Shown here: in pieces, positions 36,058 through 44,245 of the stretch | How the letters are laid out: every line of letters starts with the position of its first letter | Numbering within the stretch: position 1 is the stretch's first letter | Assembly: GCF_000948975.2 (NCBI RefSeq) | Contig: NZ_CP059735.1 | Location: forward strand, 5,144,603 to 5,208,602 | Source of the DNA: Thalassomonas actiniarum | GTDB taxonomy: Bacteria > Pseudomonadota > Gammaproteobacteria > Enterobacterales > Alteromonadaceae | Length of the DNA: 64,000 nucleotides | Reading direction: 5' to 3' | Position numbers and translations under genes: made by a program | Notes under the pieces: model-generated | The model's input: only the letters and a program-made list of their open reading frames with translations | Told to the model about the DNA's origin: nothing | Database searches by the model: none

Positions 36058-36516
36058 GTCGGCGTTACCAGCAACAGGCAAGATGCCGGACAAACAAGTT
36101 TCAAGATTTCAGTCATAAATTTACCCTTACCAGCAGCGAGCTTACCGCCACTGGCAGCTTTCCCGGGTGAAGCCATGACTGAAATACCGGCTGCTTTTCC
36201 CCGCTTGTTTTGCCACCTGGCATCACAAAATATCAAGATAAATTCAAATTTCCCATGCCCGCTTTGTCCGGCTTGCAACCAGGCAGTTCGTCATAAAAGC
36301 ATTTTCAAACCATATATTTAGCCAACAATCAGGGAAAAATCATAGAAATACCGGAAAACCGCCGATAGTTTACTTTTTCACTCCATAGATTTGCCTGAGT
36401 TTGACAGTAAATCCACCGATTAATTTCCCCCGCTATTCCTTATTCTGGGCATCAATTATTCCGGTGACGACCCGCTTTGGCTGCTCGTTGAGGAAACACA
36501 CATGGAGGAGCAAAAT
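36058..36516. other. Spacer inside the R-body locus
   Basis: 459 bp between two reb gene groups. Short frames only, no recognisable Reb sequence. Probably holds the promoter for the 36517-37497 group; no clear -35/-10 pair or sigma-54 site was found. Confidence 0.4.
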
Positions 36517-36921
36517 ATGAGTGATACCGCAAGCAACACCGCAGAGCCTGAAGAGAAAAGACCCCAGTCGTCTGCACCATCTTTTTCTGCCCAACCCACC
36601 GGACTGGTGGAAACAACCTTTGCCGAAACCTTAGGTTTGTCGATGCACAATGCCATAACCAACCAGCAAAGCTCGCAAATGACGACATCGGCTTCGATCA
36701 CCAATGCCTGCGCACGCCTGCTGCAAGTCGCTACCCCGGTAGCCGCGAAAAAACAGGAGCCGGAGGCAGATGCCGAAGCTGCATCAGACGATGAACAGAC
36801 CGCCCCGGAAAAAAAAAGAAGACGGCTTAACGTCTTTAACTTTCTAAAAGGCAAAAACAACGAGGAAAAACCGGCGCAGGAGGCGCAAAGCACTGACAAT
36901 GCCAAAGGAGAGCAGCAATGA
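36517..36921 (+). CDS. Reb-like protein with charged, basic C-terminal extension
   Basis: About 134 residues. After an acidic, disordered N-terminus, the core FAETLGLSMHNAITNQQSSQ then MTTSASITNACARLL resembles the short Reb proteins here (compare GLLMQNAITIQQSMQTVTNA at 37596). It continues with an acidic stretch (EPEADAEAASDDEQ), the basic KKRRR and FNFLKGKNNEE, a tail absent from other Reb proteins. ATG 36517 follows GGAGGAG; ATG 36502 is an in-frame alternative with GAGG upstream. It overlaps the next gene by 4 bp. Confidence 0.75.
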   Translation: MSDTASNTAEPEEKRPQSSAPSFSAQPTGLVETTFAETLGLSMHNAITNQQSSQMTTSASITNACARLLQVATPVAAKKQEPEADAEAASDDEQTAPEKKRRRLNVFNFLKGKNNEEKPAQEAQSTDNAKGEQQ

Positions 36922-37178
36922 CCAACGAAAGCTCTTCGTCATCAGGCAGTGACGACCCGCTGAGCAAGATAGTGGCCTTTACCGAGCAACAGCAGGAAAA
37001 GACCCAGGAACTGATCGATGCCACCCAAAAAACCATGGACGCCTTCAAACCCTTTGAACAGGCCACCGAGATCAATACCCAGGTGGAAGAGTTAATGGCC
37101 AGTGTTCAGGAACAGCTGGAAAAATCTATGACGGCGATTAATCAACAAATGGAAAACATCAACCAGGGCACAGGTTAA
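36918..37178 (+). CDS. R-body-locus coiled-coil protein
   Basis: 86 residues. A Ser-rich N-terminus (SSSSSGSDDP) precedes an almost continuous amphipathic helix rich in Gln, Glu and Thr (EQQQEKTQELIDATQKTMDA, VEELMASVQEQLEKSM), predicted to form a coiled coil. No homology that I recognise. The ATGA overlap with the preceding Reb-like gene makes co-translation and a physical partnership likely. Confidence 0.7.
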   Translation: MTNESSSSSGSDDPLSKIVAFTEQQQEKTQELIDATQKTMDAFKPFEQATEINTQVEELMASVQEQLEKSMTAINQQMENINQGTG

Positions 37179-37230
37179 TACCGGTGCCTGAGACCGAGAT
37201 AAAATTCAACCACAACAAAAGGAAGACCAT

Positions 37231-37497
37231 ATGGCTACTACCGTAAACGAGCAAATTACCGATTCACTAACCCAGGTTAATACCAAGGTTGTCGCCGAGG
37301 CCCCGGCCATGGCAATGGGCAACTTATACACCAGCATGGGACTGGCGATTTCCAATGCCAGCCTTAACGCCACTTCGGCCCAGCAGCAGGCCGGCATTAC
37401 CATGCAATCAGCAACGGTTCAGGGCATTAACTCCCTGACTGCCATCGGCAGTGCCGTGCTCGGCCGCGCCGCTGAAGGTGTTATCGAAAAAGATTAA
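37231..37497 (+). CDS. RebB-like R-body structural protein, copy 5
   Basis: 88 residues: MATTVNEQITDSLTQVNTKV, MAMGNLYTSMGLAISNASLN, ATVQGINSLTAIGSAVLGRA. It is a more distant RebB than copies 2-4, with Val-Ala-Glu in place of Val-Gly-Glu and a replaced QALGNAAHN core. AAAGGAAGACC before the ATG. A terminator follows. Confidence 0.88.
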   Translation: MATTVNEQITDSLTQVNTKVVAEAPAMAMGNLYTSMGLAISNASLNATSAQQQAGITMQSATVQGINSLTAIGSAVLGRAAEGVIEKD

Positions 37498-37523
37498 GGC
37501 TATTTAATTAGCGTAAACACAAA

Positions 37524-37556
37524 CAGATACCTTAATACCGGGTATCTGTTTTCTTT
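37524..37556 (+). terminator. Terminator after RebB copy 5
   Basis: CAGATACC and GGTATCTG form an 8-bp stem with a 9-nt loop, followed by TTTTCTTT. Confidence 0.75.
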
Positions 37557-37595
37557 AACGAAAAGCAAAACAACAATAAAAACTAAGGGATTATG

Positions 37596-37778
37596 ATGCC
37601 TGAACAGGACATGCAAGAGGTCAATGAAATCATCAGCCAGCTCAGCGAAGCCAGCATGGCCGATACCGTGGGGTTACTGATGCAAAACGCCATCACAATA
37701 CAGCAAAGCATGCAAACCGTAACCAATGCTTCGGTTTCTTCCTCCTGCGCATTAATCCTGGCACAGGGAGGCAGCTAA
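37596..37778 (+). CDS. Short Reb-like protein
   Basis: 60 residues: NEIISQLSEASMADTVGLLM, then QNAITIQQSMQTVTNASVSS and ending CALILAQGGS. The pattern GLLMQNAITIQQSMQ matches the core of the 36517 protein. ATG 37596 is preferred over the adjacent ATG 37593 for its spacing from AAGGG. Its stop overlaps the ATG of a truncated duplicate (TAATG). Confidence 0.7.
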   Translation: MPEQDMQEVNEIISQLSEASMADTVGLLMQNAITIQQSMQTVTNASVSSSCALILAQGGS

Positions 37779-37903
37779 TGTTAATCATAAAGACAATGCA
37801 AAACGCGCCATATAACCGCTGTATTCAGCAAAGCATGCAAACCGTAACCAATGCTTCGGTTTCTTCTTCCTGCGCGTTGATCCTGGCACAGGGAGGCGGC
37901 TAA
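37778..37903 (+). CDS. Truncated in-frame duplicate of the short Reb-like gene
   Basis: 41 codons. The last 26 residues (QQSMQTVTNASVSSSCALIL plus AQGGG) repeat the end of the preceding gene almost exactly; the DNA of 37701-37779 recurs at 37826-37904 with about four changes, mostly synonymous. The N-terminal half is replaced by MLIIKTMQNAPYNRC. The ATG overlaps the previous stop (TAATG). It may be a translated mini-subunit or a decaying duplicate. Confidence 0.5.
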   Translation: MLIIKTMQNAPYNRCIQQSMQTVTNASVSSSCALILAQGGG

Positions 37904-37948
37904 TCGTGTTAGGACTCTCCGTTATCACCGTAATCCGGGGCTGTTGCC

Positions 37949-38218
37949 ATGTCTGATAACCAAGCCTTTGCCAAAGCCCAACAATCGGTGGCGCAATCCA
38001 CGGCTATCGCCATCCAGGATGCCTCCGACAATCTGCGTAACCTCAGCACCATCACCACCACGGCGATAGGTGTCGCCCTGTCGCAACTATTGGCCACCGG
38101 CGATCCCAAATACAGCAAGGTGATAGAAGAAGCACAAAAGGTCATGGTGAAAGGTGCGGAAAGCTATGCCGACATCGGCCAAAAGTCGGCCCAGATCCTT
38201 AAGGATTACCCAAGTTAA
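37949..38218 (+). CDS. R-body-associated Ala/Thr-rich protein B
   Basis: 89 residues, paralog of the 35767 protein: AQQSVAQSTAIAIQDASDNL, RNLSTITTTAIGVALSQLLA, then a helical GAESYADIGQKSAQILKDY. No signal peptide. GGGGC lies upstream of the ATG at a suitable distance. Each of the two reb gene groups thus ends with one copy of this companion, as if the group was duplicated as a unit. Confidence 0.75.
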   Translation: MSDNQAFAKAQQSVAQSTAIAIQDASDNLRNLSTITTTAIGVALSQLLATGDPKYSKVIEEAQKVMVKGAESYADIGQKSAQILKDYPS

Positions 38219-38655
38219 CCCGCTTAAGGAAAACGGTTAACCATAAAGGCTTAATGATTAAATATCATAAAGTTACGTTCTTTCTCCGTTCGGGAATTTT
38301 TTTAGCCGTCCAAAGATAAAAAAATAACCAACATTTAGCCTGAACATCCCCCCTTACCTGTCAATTTATGGCTATGCTTTCGTTGACTGTTGCCGCCCTA
38401 AAACACCTGCTTTTATTCTTATATTTCATGAAGTTGATATTTTCGTACTGCTATCGATACAGTGCGGGCAATTGACATAAATATTAAATGCCAACCCAGG
38501 GGGATTTTTCCGGTATTTTGTACTATCACTAACAGGTGAATTCCCTGTCAGCGGAGGTGTTTAAAGAAGAGAACCTGCAGATAAACCAAGCGCTGCCCCT
38601 AAGTGTAGGAGCACTCAGAGACAGCTAACCACAACAGATAAACGGAGTATCCATT
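38219..38655. other. Non-coding region between reb genes and small coupled pair
   Basis: 437 bp. A TTGACA box is at 38472-38477, without a well-placed -10. The 3' part (38531-38625) is a structured leader. No supported ORF. Confidence 0.4.
38531..38625 (+). promoter_or_regulatory. Structured 5' leader of the small coupled pair
   Basis: Two hairpins: ACAGG/CCTGT across TGAATTC at about 38532-38548, and GCTG...CAGC enclosing CTAAGTG/CACTCAG across TAGGAG (about 38592-38625). It lies just before the ATG at 38656. It could control translation; I do not match it to a known riboswitch. Confidence 0.35.
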
Positions 38656-38817
38656 ATGGCTAAATCTAATGATATGCCAGAGTTTCACTCGGTTAAAGCT
38701 TACCTAACAGAAAGTTTAACAGAAAATATGCCAACCCCCACCGTCAGGCAGCCACCATCGGCTTATGCCAGTAACTATACGCCGTTAACCGGCAAGGGAG
38801 GAAACCGTCATGTCTGA
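38656..38817 (+). CDS. Small protein of the R-body locus, 53 residues
   Basis: Starts MAKSNDMPEFHSVKAYLTES and continues with a Pro/Thr-rich stretch (MPTPTVRQPPSAYAS) ending GKGGNRHV. No signal, no membrane helix, family unknown. AACGGAGTATCC precedes the ATG. Its end overlaps the next gene by 8 bp, and that gene's ribosome binding site (GGGAGG) lies inside it, so the two are translationally coupled. Confidence 0.55.
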   Translation: MAKSNDMPEFHSVKAYLTESLTENMPTPTVRQPPSAYASNYTPLTGKGGNRHV

Positions 38818-39097
38818 ATCAAACCTACCACTCACGGAGGATGCAATCAAAAGGGAACAACTGTCGAACGATTTTGCCAACCTGCGTGAAGACTTTAGCA
38901 AATTCAGTGAAGAATGCGCCTTCCTGTTCGATGCATTTTCAGCGATTACCCGCGAGCCCGAATGCATCACGGAGCACACCAGTGAAGGTATCAGACACCT
39001 GTGCTATTGGCTCAAATATCAGGTTATCGGCTACCGGGAGAAAATAGGCGAGATGCAAGAATCCTGGAGAGTGCTTAGCCGCAAGAAGTCATGTTAA
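38810..39097 (+). CDS. Helical protein of unknown function downstream of reb genes
   Basis: 95 residues, predicted mostly helical and charged: NDFANLREDFSKFSEECAFL, then EGIRHLCYWLKYQVIGYREK. Four cysteines. No family that I recognise. AAGGGAGGAAACC before the ATG. Orientation and position tie it to the R-body locus; it could be an assembly, timing or membrane-release factor, but nothing in the sequence shows that. Confidence 0.65.
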   Translation: MSESNLPLTEDAIKREQLSNDFANLREDFSKFSEECAFLFDAFSAITREPECITEHTSEGIRHLCYWLKYQVIGYREKIGEMQESWRVLSRKKSC

Positions 39098-39366
39098 CGA
39101 CGTAAGATTGATTATGGCGTAAACGGAGCAAAAGCCGGGCGGGTTAACGGCAATAAGCGTTTCAGCTCAGCCAGTGACCCGCCCGATATTAAATGCAACC
39201 CTGGGAGGAATCGCCTTCCTGTTAGCGCATTTTAACGACTGCCCCCCAAGTAACAAAAGGACTGGAGAGCCAAGAATTGACACAAGCCCAACAATAGCAG
39301 GCATATTCAGCAACCGCATTTAGCCGTAACTAACCACGGCCTAATGCTTACCTGTGCCCCGCTCTA

Positions 39367-39870
39367 TCAGGCCAGCGCCGGAGCCAACTCTGCACTTGGC
39401 GGCAGCTTACTGCCGATAGTTTTGCCGGTAAAGGCATGGTAGGCCAAACCGGAAAGCATTTTTTTCTGGACCCCTTTCATCATAGGGCGCATCATCGCCA
39501 TGCCCATTAACGCGCCAAGCGGGCCGAACTTGACAACAAAGTCCATGTGCATTGACACTTCACAGCTGGTATCACTGATCTTTTCAACCTTAAAACCGGC
39601 ATACATACTTTCCATCGGCATTGAAAATTCACTCAGCACCACCTTAAAACTTTTGTTCTCCTGGTACTCGACGATTTCTTCATTTACGCTGCTGTTGTCA
39701 TGAAAAACACAATGTCTTTTGGCTCCCAAGCCCGAATGTTTGTCACCTATGATCGGTGACTTTTGCAAACCGAAACTAAACTTTTCAACAGCGCCGAAGT
39801 CATCCAATATTTCCCATACTTTTTCGGCAGTTGCGTTGATTTTTACTGCAGACTCAACTCGATGTTCCAT
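39367..39870 (-). CDS. SRPBCC-superfamily protein
   Basis: 167 residues, START/polyketide-cyclase-like: HRVESAVKINATAEKVWEIL (classic first strand and helix), FEIxxHMDF-type strands and a C-terminal helix (MMKGVQKKMLSGLAYHAF). Binds a hydrophobic ligand in this superfamily; the ligand is not predictable. Upstream lies a perfect 9-bp palindrome at 39918. Monocistronic. Confidence 0.8.
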   Translation of the reverse strand: MEHRVESAVKINATAEKVWEILDDFGAVEKFSFGLQKSPIIGDKHSGLGAKRHCVFHDNSSVNEEIVEYQENKSFKVVLSEFSMPMESMYAGFKVEKISDTSCEVSMHMDFVVKFGPLGALMGMAMMRPMMKGVQKKMLSGLAYHAFTGKTIGSKLPPSAELAPALA

Positions 39871-39917
39871 GATACTCTCATATGTTCGTTTATTATATTT
39901 TTAAGTATCCCACACCA

Positions 39918-39941
39918 CTCCTGACAACATTATGTCAGGAG
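39918..39941. promoter_or_regulatory. Candidate operator upstream of the SRPBCC gene
   Basis: CTCCTGACA and TGTCAGGAG form a perfect inverted repeat around ACATTA, about 48 bp upstream of the ATG. The arrangement fits a dimeric repressor site at the promoter. The regulator is not in the window. Confidence 0.45.
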
Positions 39942-40140
39942 ACAATTGGGCCTGACAAATAAGAACAAACACCAGACAACCGTTACTGGGCTGGTTGCCG
40001 GGTAAGTGAAATTTTAGCTATATCAGCCTTCGGCTGTTGCAGTATTTTCTTAAGACGAGTTGTGACTGAGTTGACCTGAACAGCCAAATATTGAGTATGG
40101 CTTATTTTTCGACAAGCTAATCTTGAACCAGCCATTAACC

Positions 40141-40185
40141 AAGACCATCAGATAAATTAAAACAACAGTCTCATGGTCTTTTTTA
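40141..40185 (+). terminator. Orphan plus-strand terminator
   Basis: AAGACCATCAGA and TCTCATGGTCTT pair over 12 bp with one mismatch, followed by TTTTT. No plus-strand gene ends here, so it may terminate an unannotated small RNA. Confidence 0.5.
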
Positions 40186-40228
40186 ACAAGCATGTCAGTG
40201 CGTAGTTAATGGCCTTGATATAGAGGTG

Positions 40229-40708
40229 TTATTTAGTATGTTTTTCGATAAAAGGTTGTACTCTTTCTATTAACAGATGCTGCTTTAACTGCCCTTCTTT
40301 CATACCAATTTGTGCCCCGAGCTTCATCAGCTCCGGAGACTTTTCCAACAACTTCTGACCTGTTGGCGATTTATAAAAGGTGAGCAGCTCAGCTATTTCT
40401 TTTTCGCTAAAAGTCTGGGCATACAGTTCAACCATTTCAGCTTTAATTTTTACCCGGTCGATATCATGTTCGAACCAGTTTCTGTATATATTCTTAAGCT
40501 CTTCTGTTTCTTCTCCATTGAGCTGAAGACGGGCTGCCTGCTGATCAACCGTCAGCATCATGGCTTCAAAACCGCCATAGATTTGCTTGTCCATCCCCAT
40601 CACGACAAACACCTCTTCAATAGCTGCCTTCTTACTTGGAGATTCGGCATTTACCGGATAGGCAAACATGGCCAGCGCGAAAGTGGCTGATAAAAACACT
40701 TTATTCAT
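40229..40708 (-). CDS. DUF2059-like periplasmic protein
   Basis: 159 residues with a signal peptide (1-20, ending YPVNAES). The C-terminal half ELYAQTFSEKEIAELLTFYK, then SPTGQKLLEKSPELM is the DUF2059 signature. Function of the family is unknown. The ATG at 40708 has AAGGA upstream; a longer frame to 40792 lacks one. Confidence 0.88.
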   Translation of the reverse strand: MNKVFLSATFALAMFAYPVNAESPSKKAAIEEVFVVMGMDKQIYGGFEAMMLTVDQQAARLQLNGEETEELKNIYRNWFEHDIDRVKIKAEMVELYAQTFSEKEIAELLTFYKSPTGQKLLEKSPELMKLGAQIGMKEGQLKQHLLIERVQPFIEKHTK

Positions 40709-40845
40709 TTTTTGATTTTCCTTAATTAATATAATTCCGACGAATTGGATGGCCAAGCATTGCCTGATGCCGGTAACCACTATTTTGGCCACCCGTAATT
40801 GTCCAACCCACCTTTAAAATAAATACCACTAGCTATGGGCTTACT

Positions 40846-41835
40846 TTAAATGCCCATATCTGCTGAAATAACAACTTTAGGGTATCTGGGTTTTTCTGCG
40901 TTCAATTTAAAATACGTTTCAGCTTGCTCAATTCTGTAGCGGTTAGCAGAATTGTTAAGTTGTTCCGGGTCAATTTCTACAGAAGATAATCCAGAAAACT
41001 CGATATCATAGAAACGGTGTAGATCTTCGCCATTAAAAGCAGTCCATCTGGAAATCAGCTTAAACGGCCGCTCTTCAATTTCAACTTTCGCGTAATAAGT
41101 TTTCCCTTTCTCAACTTCAATTTCTAACGGCGAAAAACCATTTATATAGGTATAAAGCGTATGCTTTCCTTCCGGAAGCAAAATCTGACTAACATCTTCC
41201 CCGCCAACAACCTCGAGTAACTTGCCATCCGACCAGATAGCCAGTTCAAATTCTTTCAACACAGTGCTGGGCCTGGCAATATTTAACAGGGCAAAATCTT
41301 TACTCGCTTTCTTTTCGAGCACTTTCGTTTGTGACTTCAGTTTCATTCCCGCTACCGAAGGGTTCATTAAGGCATTGGGGTAATACTCCGCCTGATCTCG
41401 TGAGGGCACTTTAGGAGTTAGCTTAGTTTGCATCACCAGTGACTTACCCAACGCAGGCCTTACTTCGTTGAATTCTAAGGTTATGGGATTAAAATAGAAA
41501 AATAATGTTTCACCTTTCCTGTTGTCTATCCGTTTAAAGTGAAATGTCTCACCAAATTGTGATAAATATAAAGTATTAAATCCTGAGCCCATTCTGATCA
41601 AATCATAAGTTCCACTTCTCAGATAGGACACCAGTCTATCTCCGACGCCAACTTCCAGGCCGTGGGCACTTCCCGCCCAGGCCGGTCCCCTGATCACATA
41701 AACATGGGTTTCTGACTCTGTAGGCTTAGGGTCATGCCTGAATTTCCTTACCAGCTCCGGCTTTACATCTAAAGTCAAAGTTGATGTACAGCCGACAACC
41801 AACAGAGACAACAATATGAACACTATATTCTTCAT
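40846..41835 (-). CDS. Lipoprotein of unknown function
   Basis: 329 residues. The signal peptide ends in a lipobox (LLVVGCTS, Cys16). Two similar beta-rich halves are visible, each with a strand followed by a glycine turn (VYVIRGPAWAGSAHGLEVGV; ELAIWSDGKLLEVVGGEDVS) and a later Y-rich strand, reminiscent of DUF2846-type domains. It would sit in the membrane facing the periplasm. Neighbours give no clue. Monocistronic. Confidence 0.75.
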   Translation of the reverse strand: MKNIVFILLSLLVVGCTSTLTLDVKPELVRKFRHDPKPTESETHVYVIRGPAWAGSAHGLEVGVGDRLVSYLRSGTYDLIRMGSGFNTLYLSQFGETFHFKRIDNRKGETLFFYFNPITLEFNEVRPALGKSLVMQTKLTPKVPSRDQAEYYPNALMNPSVAGMKLKSQTKVLEKKASKDFALLNIARPSTVLKEFELAIWSDGKLLEVVGGEDVSQILLPEGKHTLYTYINGFSPLEIEVEKGKTYYAKVEIEERPFKLISRWTAFNGEDLHRFYDIEFSGLSSVEIDPEQLNNSANRYRIEQAETYFKLNAEKPRYPKVVISADMGI

Positions 41836-42253
41836 TAAATTTTTCCTGCGTATTTTTCATGCTTAACACCGATGGTTAACAACAGCATTTTGCAGCGACG
41901 TCGAGATATGATATCTGCTTAATTTTTCGGGCAAGTTTACCTTTTTGTATGACATTTTCAAGGTAAACAAAGCAGTGTTGTTTTTTGCAAAAAATAGATA
42001 AATTTCCCTTCATGCCGGGATGAAAAAAATGCCTCAACAAACTCAGATCGTAAAATTCCCGGCTTTATCACCTGCTTTCCCCCAAGTTAGTTTTCCCTGA
42101 CTTCATTATATTGACCTCACTTACTATTCATTGCTGATAAACGCTTACCAGCAAAGGCGTTAACACCCGGCAGAAACATTTTTAAATGGCCACAGCCTGT
42201 CCGCAGCTATTAGTTGCGCTCTTTCCTGCTCCCTCACCAGAAGGATTTTTACT
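41836..42253. other. Intergenic region
   Basis: 418 bp between divergent genes, AT-rich. I see promoter-type sequence only and no supported ORF or strong structure. Confidence 0.5.
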
Positions 42254-42919
42254 ATGCCCTGTATTCATTTTGCCAAAATGCCCATTTTTCATCCGGCTTC
42301 TGCAGCCGTGGTCAGTTACGAGGTATTACTCAGGCAATGCGGTCACTTAAACCTGCAAGACTTCAACCAGGAACCGCAACTTTTTCACCAGCATCATCAA
42401 GAACTTATCACTAACTTACGAGAGTTGGATCTGGCAGATAAAATCCGCTCCCGGGGGCAAAAACTTTTTATCAACCTGCTGCCCCAGCAACTGGCATCCT
42501 CCCAGGCAATGGAGGCGGTCAAGGCACTGCACCGGCCGCCGCATTACCCGTTAGTGATAGAAATAACCGAAGGCGAACTCAGCACAAAACCTGAAGATAT
42601 GCTTGCCGCTTTAAAGTGCATACGCAAAAGTGGCTGCCAGCTCGCCATTGATGATTTTGGTTATGGCTATTCCAATTTTTACCGGCTGCTGGAGTTTTCC
42701 CCCCAGATAGTCAAACTTGACCAGGCTTTTATTCAGGCCGATAACCGCCAGCAAAGCAGGCGTATGCAGTTAAAACAACTGATCAGCCTGTTCCATCACT
42801 GGCAAAAAGAAGTCATTATCGAAGGCGTGGAAACCAGGGAACAATACCAGTTAAGCCAATGGCTTGGCGCCGATTATGTCCAGGGCTATTATTTCGGCAA
42901 ACCGCAAATGATTGAATAA
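42254..42919 (+). CDS. Stand-alone EAL-domain c-di-GMP phosphodiesterase
   Basis: 221 residues, a single EAL domain without sensor. The signature EALLR is EVLLR (23-27). Other catalytic features are kept: FINLLP, VIEITEGE, LAIDDFGYGYSNF, VKLD, IIEGVET and ADYVQGYYFGKP. It probably hydrolyses c-di-GMP to pGpG, or binds it. An upstream ATG at 42214 is in another frame. AGAAGGATTTTT before the start. Confidence 0.88.
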   Translation: MPCIHFAKMPIFHPASAAVVSYEVLLRQCGHLNLQDFNQEPQLFHQHHQELITNLRELDLADKIRSRGQKLFINLLPQQLASSQAMEAVKALHRPPHYPLVIEITEGELSTKPEDMLAALKCIRKSGCQLAIDDFGYGYSNFYRLLEFSPQIVKLDQAFIQADNRQQSRRMQLKQLISLFHHWQKEVIIEGVETREQYQLSQWLGADYVQGYYFGKPQMIE

Positions 42920-43010
42920 AAACTCAAAGCTCAAAAAAGCAGCAAAAGCACCGGGGTTGAACGGACACTTTTGCTGGTTTCGCTTTTATCGGGGATAGAT
43001 GAAGACGTTG

Positions 43011-44156
43011 TTATAAATACACTTCCAGGCGTATTGTCGGCAACCAGTAATTTTGCTGCCCCGTGTCGCCATCAATCAGATTCCGCCGCTGAATAGATGG
43101 CGTAAAATAGATATTTTTGTAAAGCGGCAGCCGGTAGTAAACCTCCCATTCGCGCTGGATCTGGTGGTGGGCCCCGTCGAAGCGGGTAAAACTCATGCCG
43201 TAACCTAAAACCCCGGGATTTAGCGCACCGGTATTCACTTTCGTTTCAAAGCTCAGAGAGACGAATTGGCTGGGCCAGGCGGTATCCGGCTTTTGCGCTA
43301 CATCTAACAATGACGAAGCCTGGCCGTAACGCACATTGATATCCCCGTACGGACCCAGATAATCCAGGCTGAGGTAAACCCCGTAAGCTTGCACATCGTC
43401 GGCGCTGTTTTTCCAGTAGCCCAATCCCGCCTGGTGGCTGTGGCCGCGATGTACCAGTTCGGCTGCCGCAAAAACCCCTTTACTGCCGGGCTTTAAGGAC
43501 AATAAATCGCTGTAGTTGCCGTTATTTTCGGCAAGACCGGCGGCGCTGCTCAGCACCAGGCGGTAACCTAAGCTATCAAAGGCACTCAAATCCTGAAGCC
43601 GGCCGGACAGGGCATAATCGGGAAACGCTATGGTACTGTTATTTACCAAACCGGCAGAGAGGAACTGGCTGACTTCATCATTGGCAATTTCACTGCTGTC
43701 GATCAGGGTTGAAACTTCCATCAGGCCAAATTGCCAGCCGGACTCCCCCAGGGCATCCTGATCACCGAAAAAATAAAAGGCTGAAATCTGGCTGCGTCCG
43801 GTGGTTATATCCCCTTTGACTTTGCCCGAGGTAGTACCGGCATCACTGTTGGCATTTTCAAAATTAGCACTCACCCCATTTACCTTAGGGTCGCTGCTGT
43901 GCTCCAGCCAGAGCAAAACGCCGAAATTATCGAAATGGTGCTCCAGCTCAAGGTCAAGGGAATATAAGGCTTCACTGTTAACCCCCGCCTTATTTGTTCC
44001 CTGGTAGCTGGTTGTTACGCCAAGCTGAACTTCACTGCTTTTAGTCAAGTCGCCTGCCTCTGCCGCTGGCGGCTGTTGATAGCCAAAAATTTTATAAGGC
44101 TGTAAAAAAACAATACATAAACCTATTTGAACCAATACCTTACGCATATTTGCCAC
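43011..44156 (-). CDS. OprB-like carbohydrate porin
   Basis: 381 residues with an N-terminal signal (about 1-24), then beta-strand-rich sequence with SQISAFYFFGDQDALGESGW, and a C-terminal QRRNLIDGDTGQQNYWLPTI ending LEVYL. This resembles OprB-type sugar-selective barrels. It begins with GTG at 44156 (AAGGAAA upstream); ATG 44147 is an alternative. No sugar-utilisation genes are adjacent. Confidence 0.75.
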   Translation of the reverse strand: MANMRKVLVQIGLCIVFLQPYKIFGYQQPPAAEAGDLTKSSEVQLGVTTSYQGTNKAGVNSEALYSLDLELEHHFDNFGVLLWLEHSSDPKVNGVSANFENANSDAGTTSGKVKGDITTGRSQISAFYFFGDQDALGESGWQFGLMEVSTLIDSSEIANDEVSQFLSAGLVNNSTIAFPDYALSGRLQDLSAFDSLGYRLVLSSAAGLAENNGNYSDLLSLKPGSKGVFAAAELVHRGHSHQAGLGYWKNSADDVQAYGVYLSLDYLGPYGDINVRYGQASSLLDVAQKPDTAWPSQFVSLSFETKVNTGALNPGVLGYGMSFTRFDGAHHQIQREWEVYYRLPLYKNIYFTPSIQRRNLIDGDTGQQNYWLPTIRLEVYL

Positions 44157-44245
44157 AATAGTTTCCTTTTACGATAAATAAAATGAAACTATGGGGGAAA
44201 CGCCTGTCCCTGACTCGGCTTTTCCCATGGAAGTTTGACCGGCAT

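Larger units (their letters stand above)
39871..40228. other. Intergenic region with palindrome and orphan terminator
   Basis: 358 bp between two minus-strand genes. It holds the palindrome at 39918-39941 and a plus-strand terminator at 40141-40185 with no plus-strand gene before it. No supported ORF. Confidence 0.45.
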
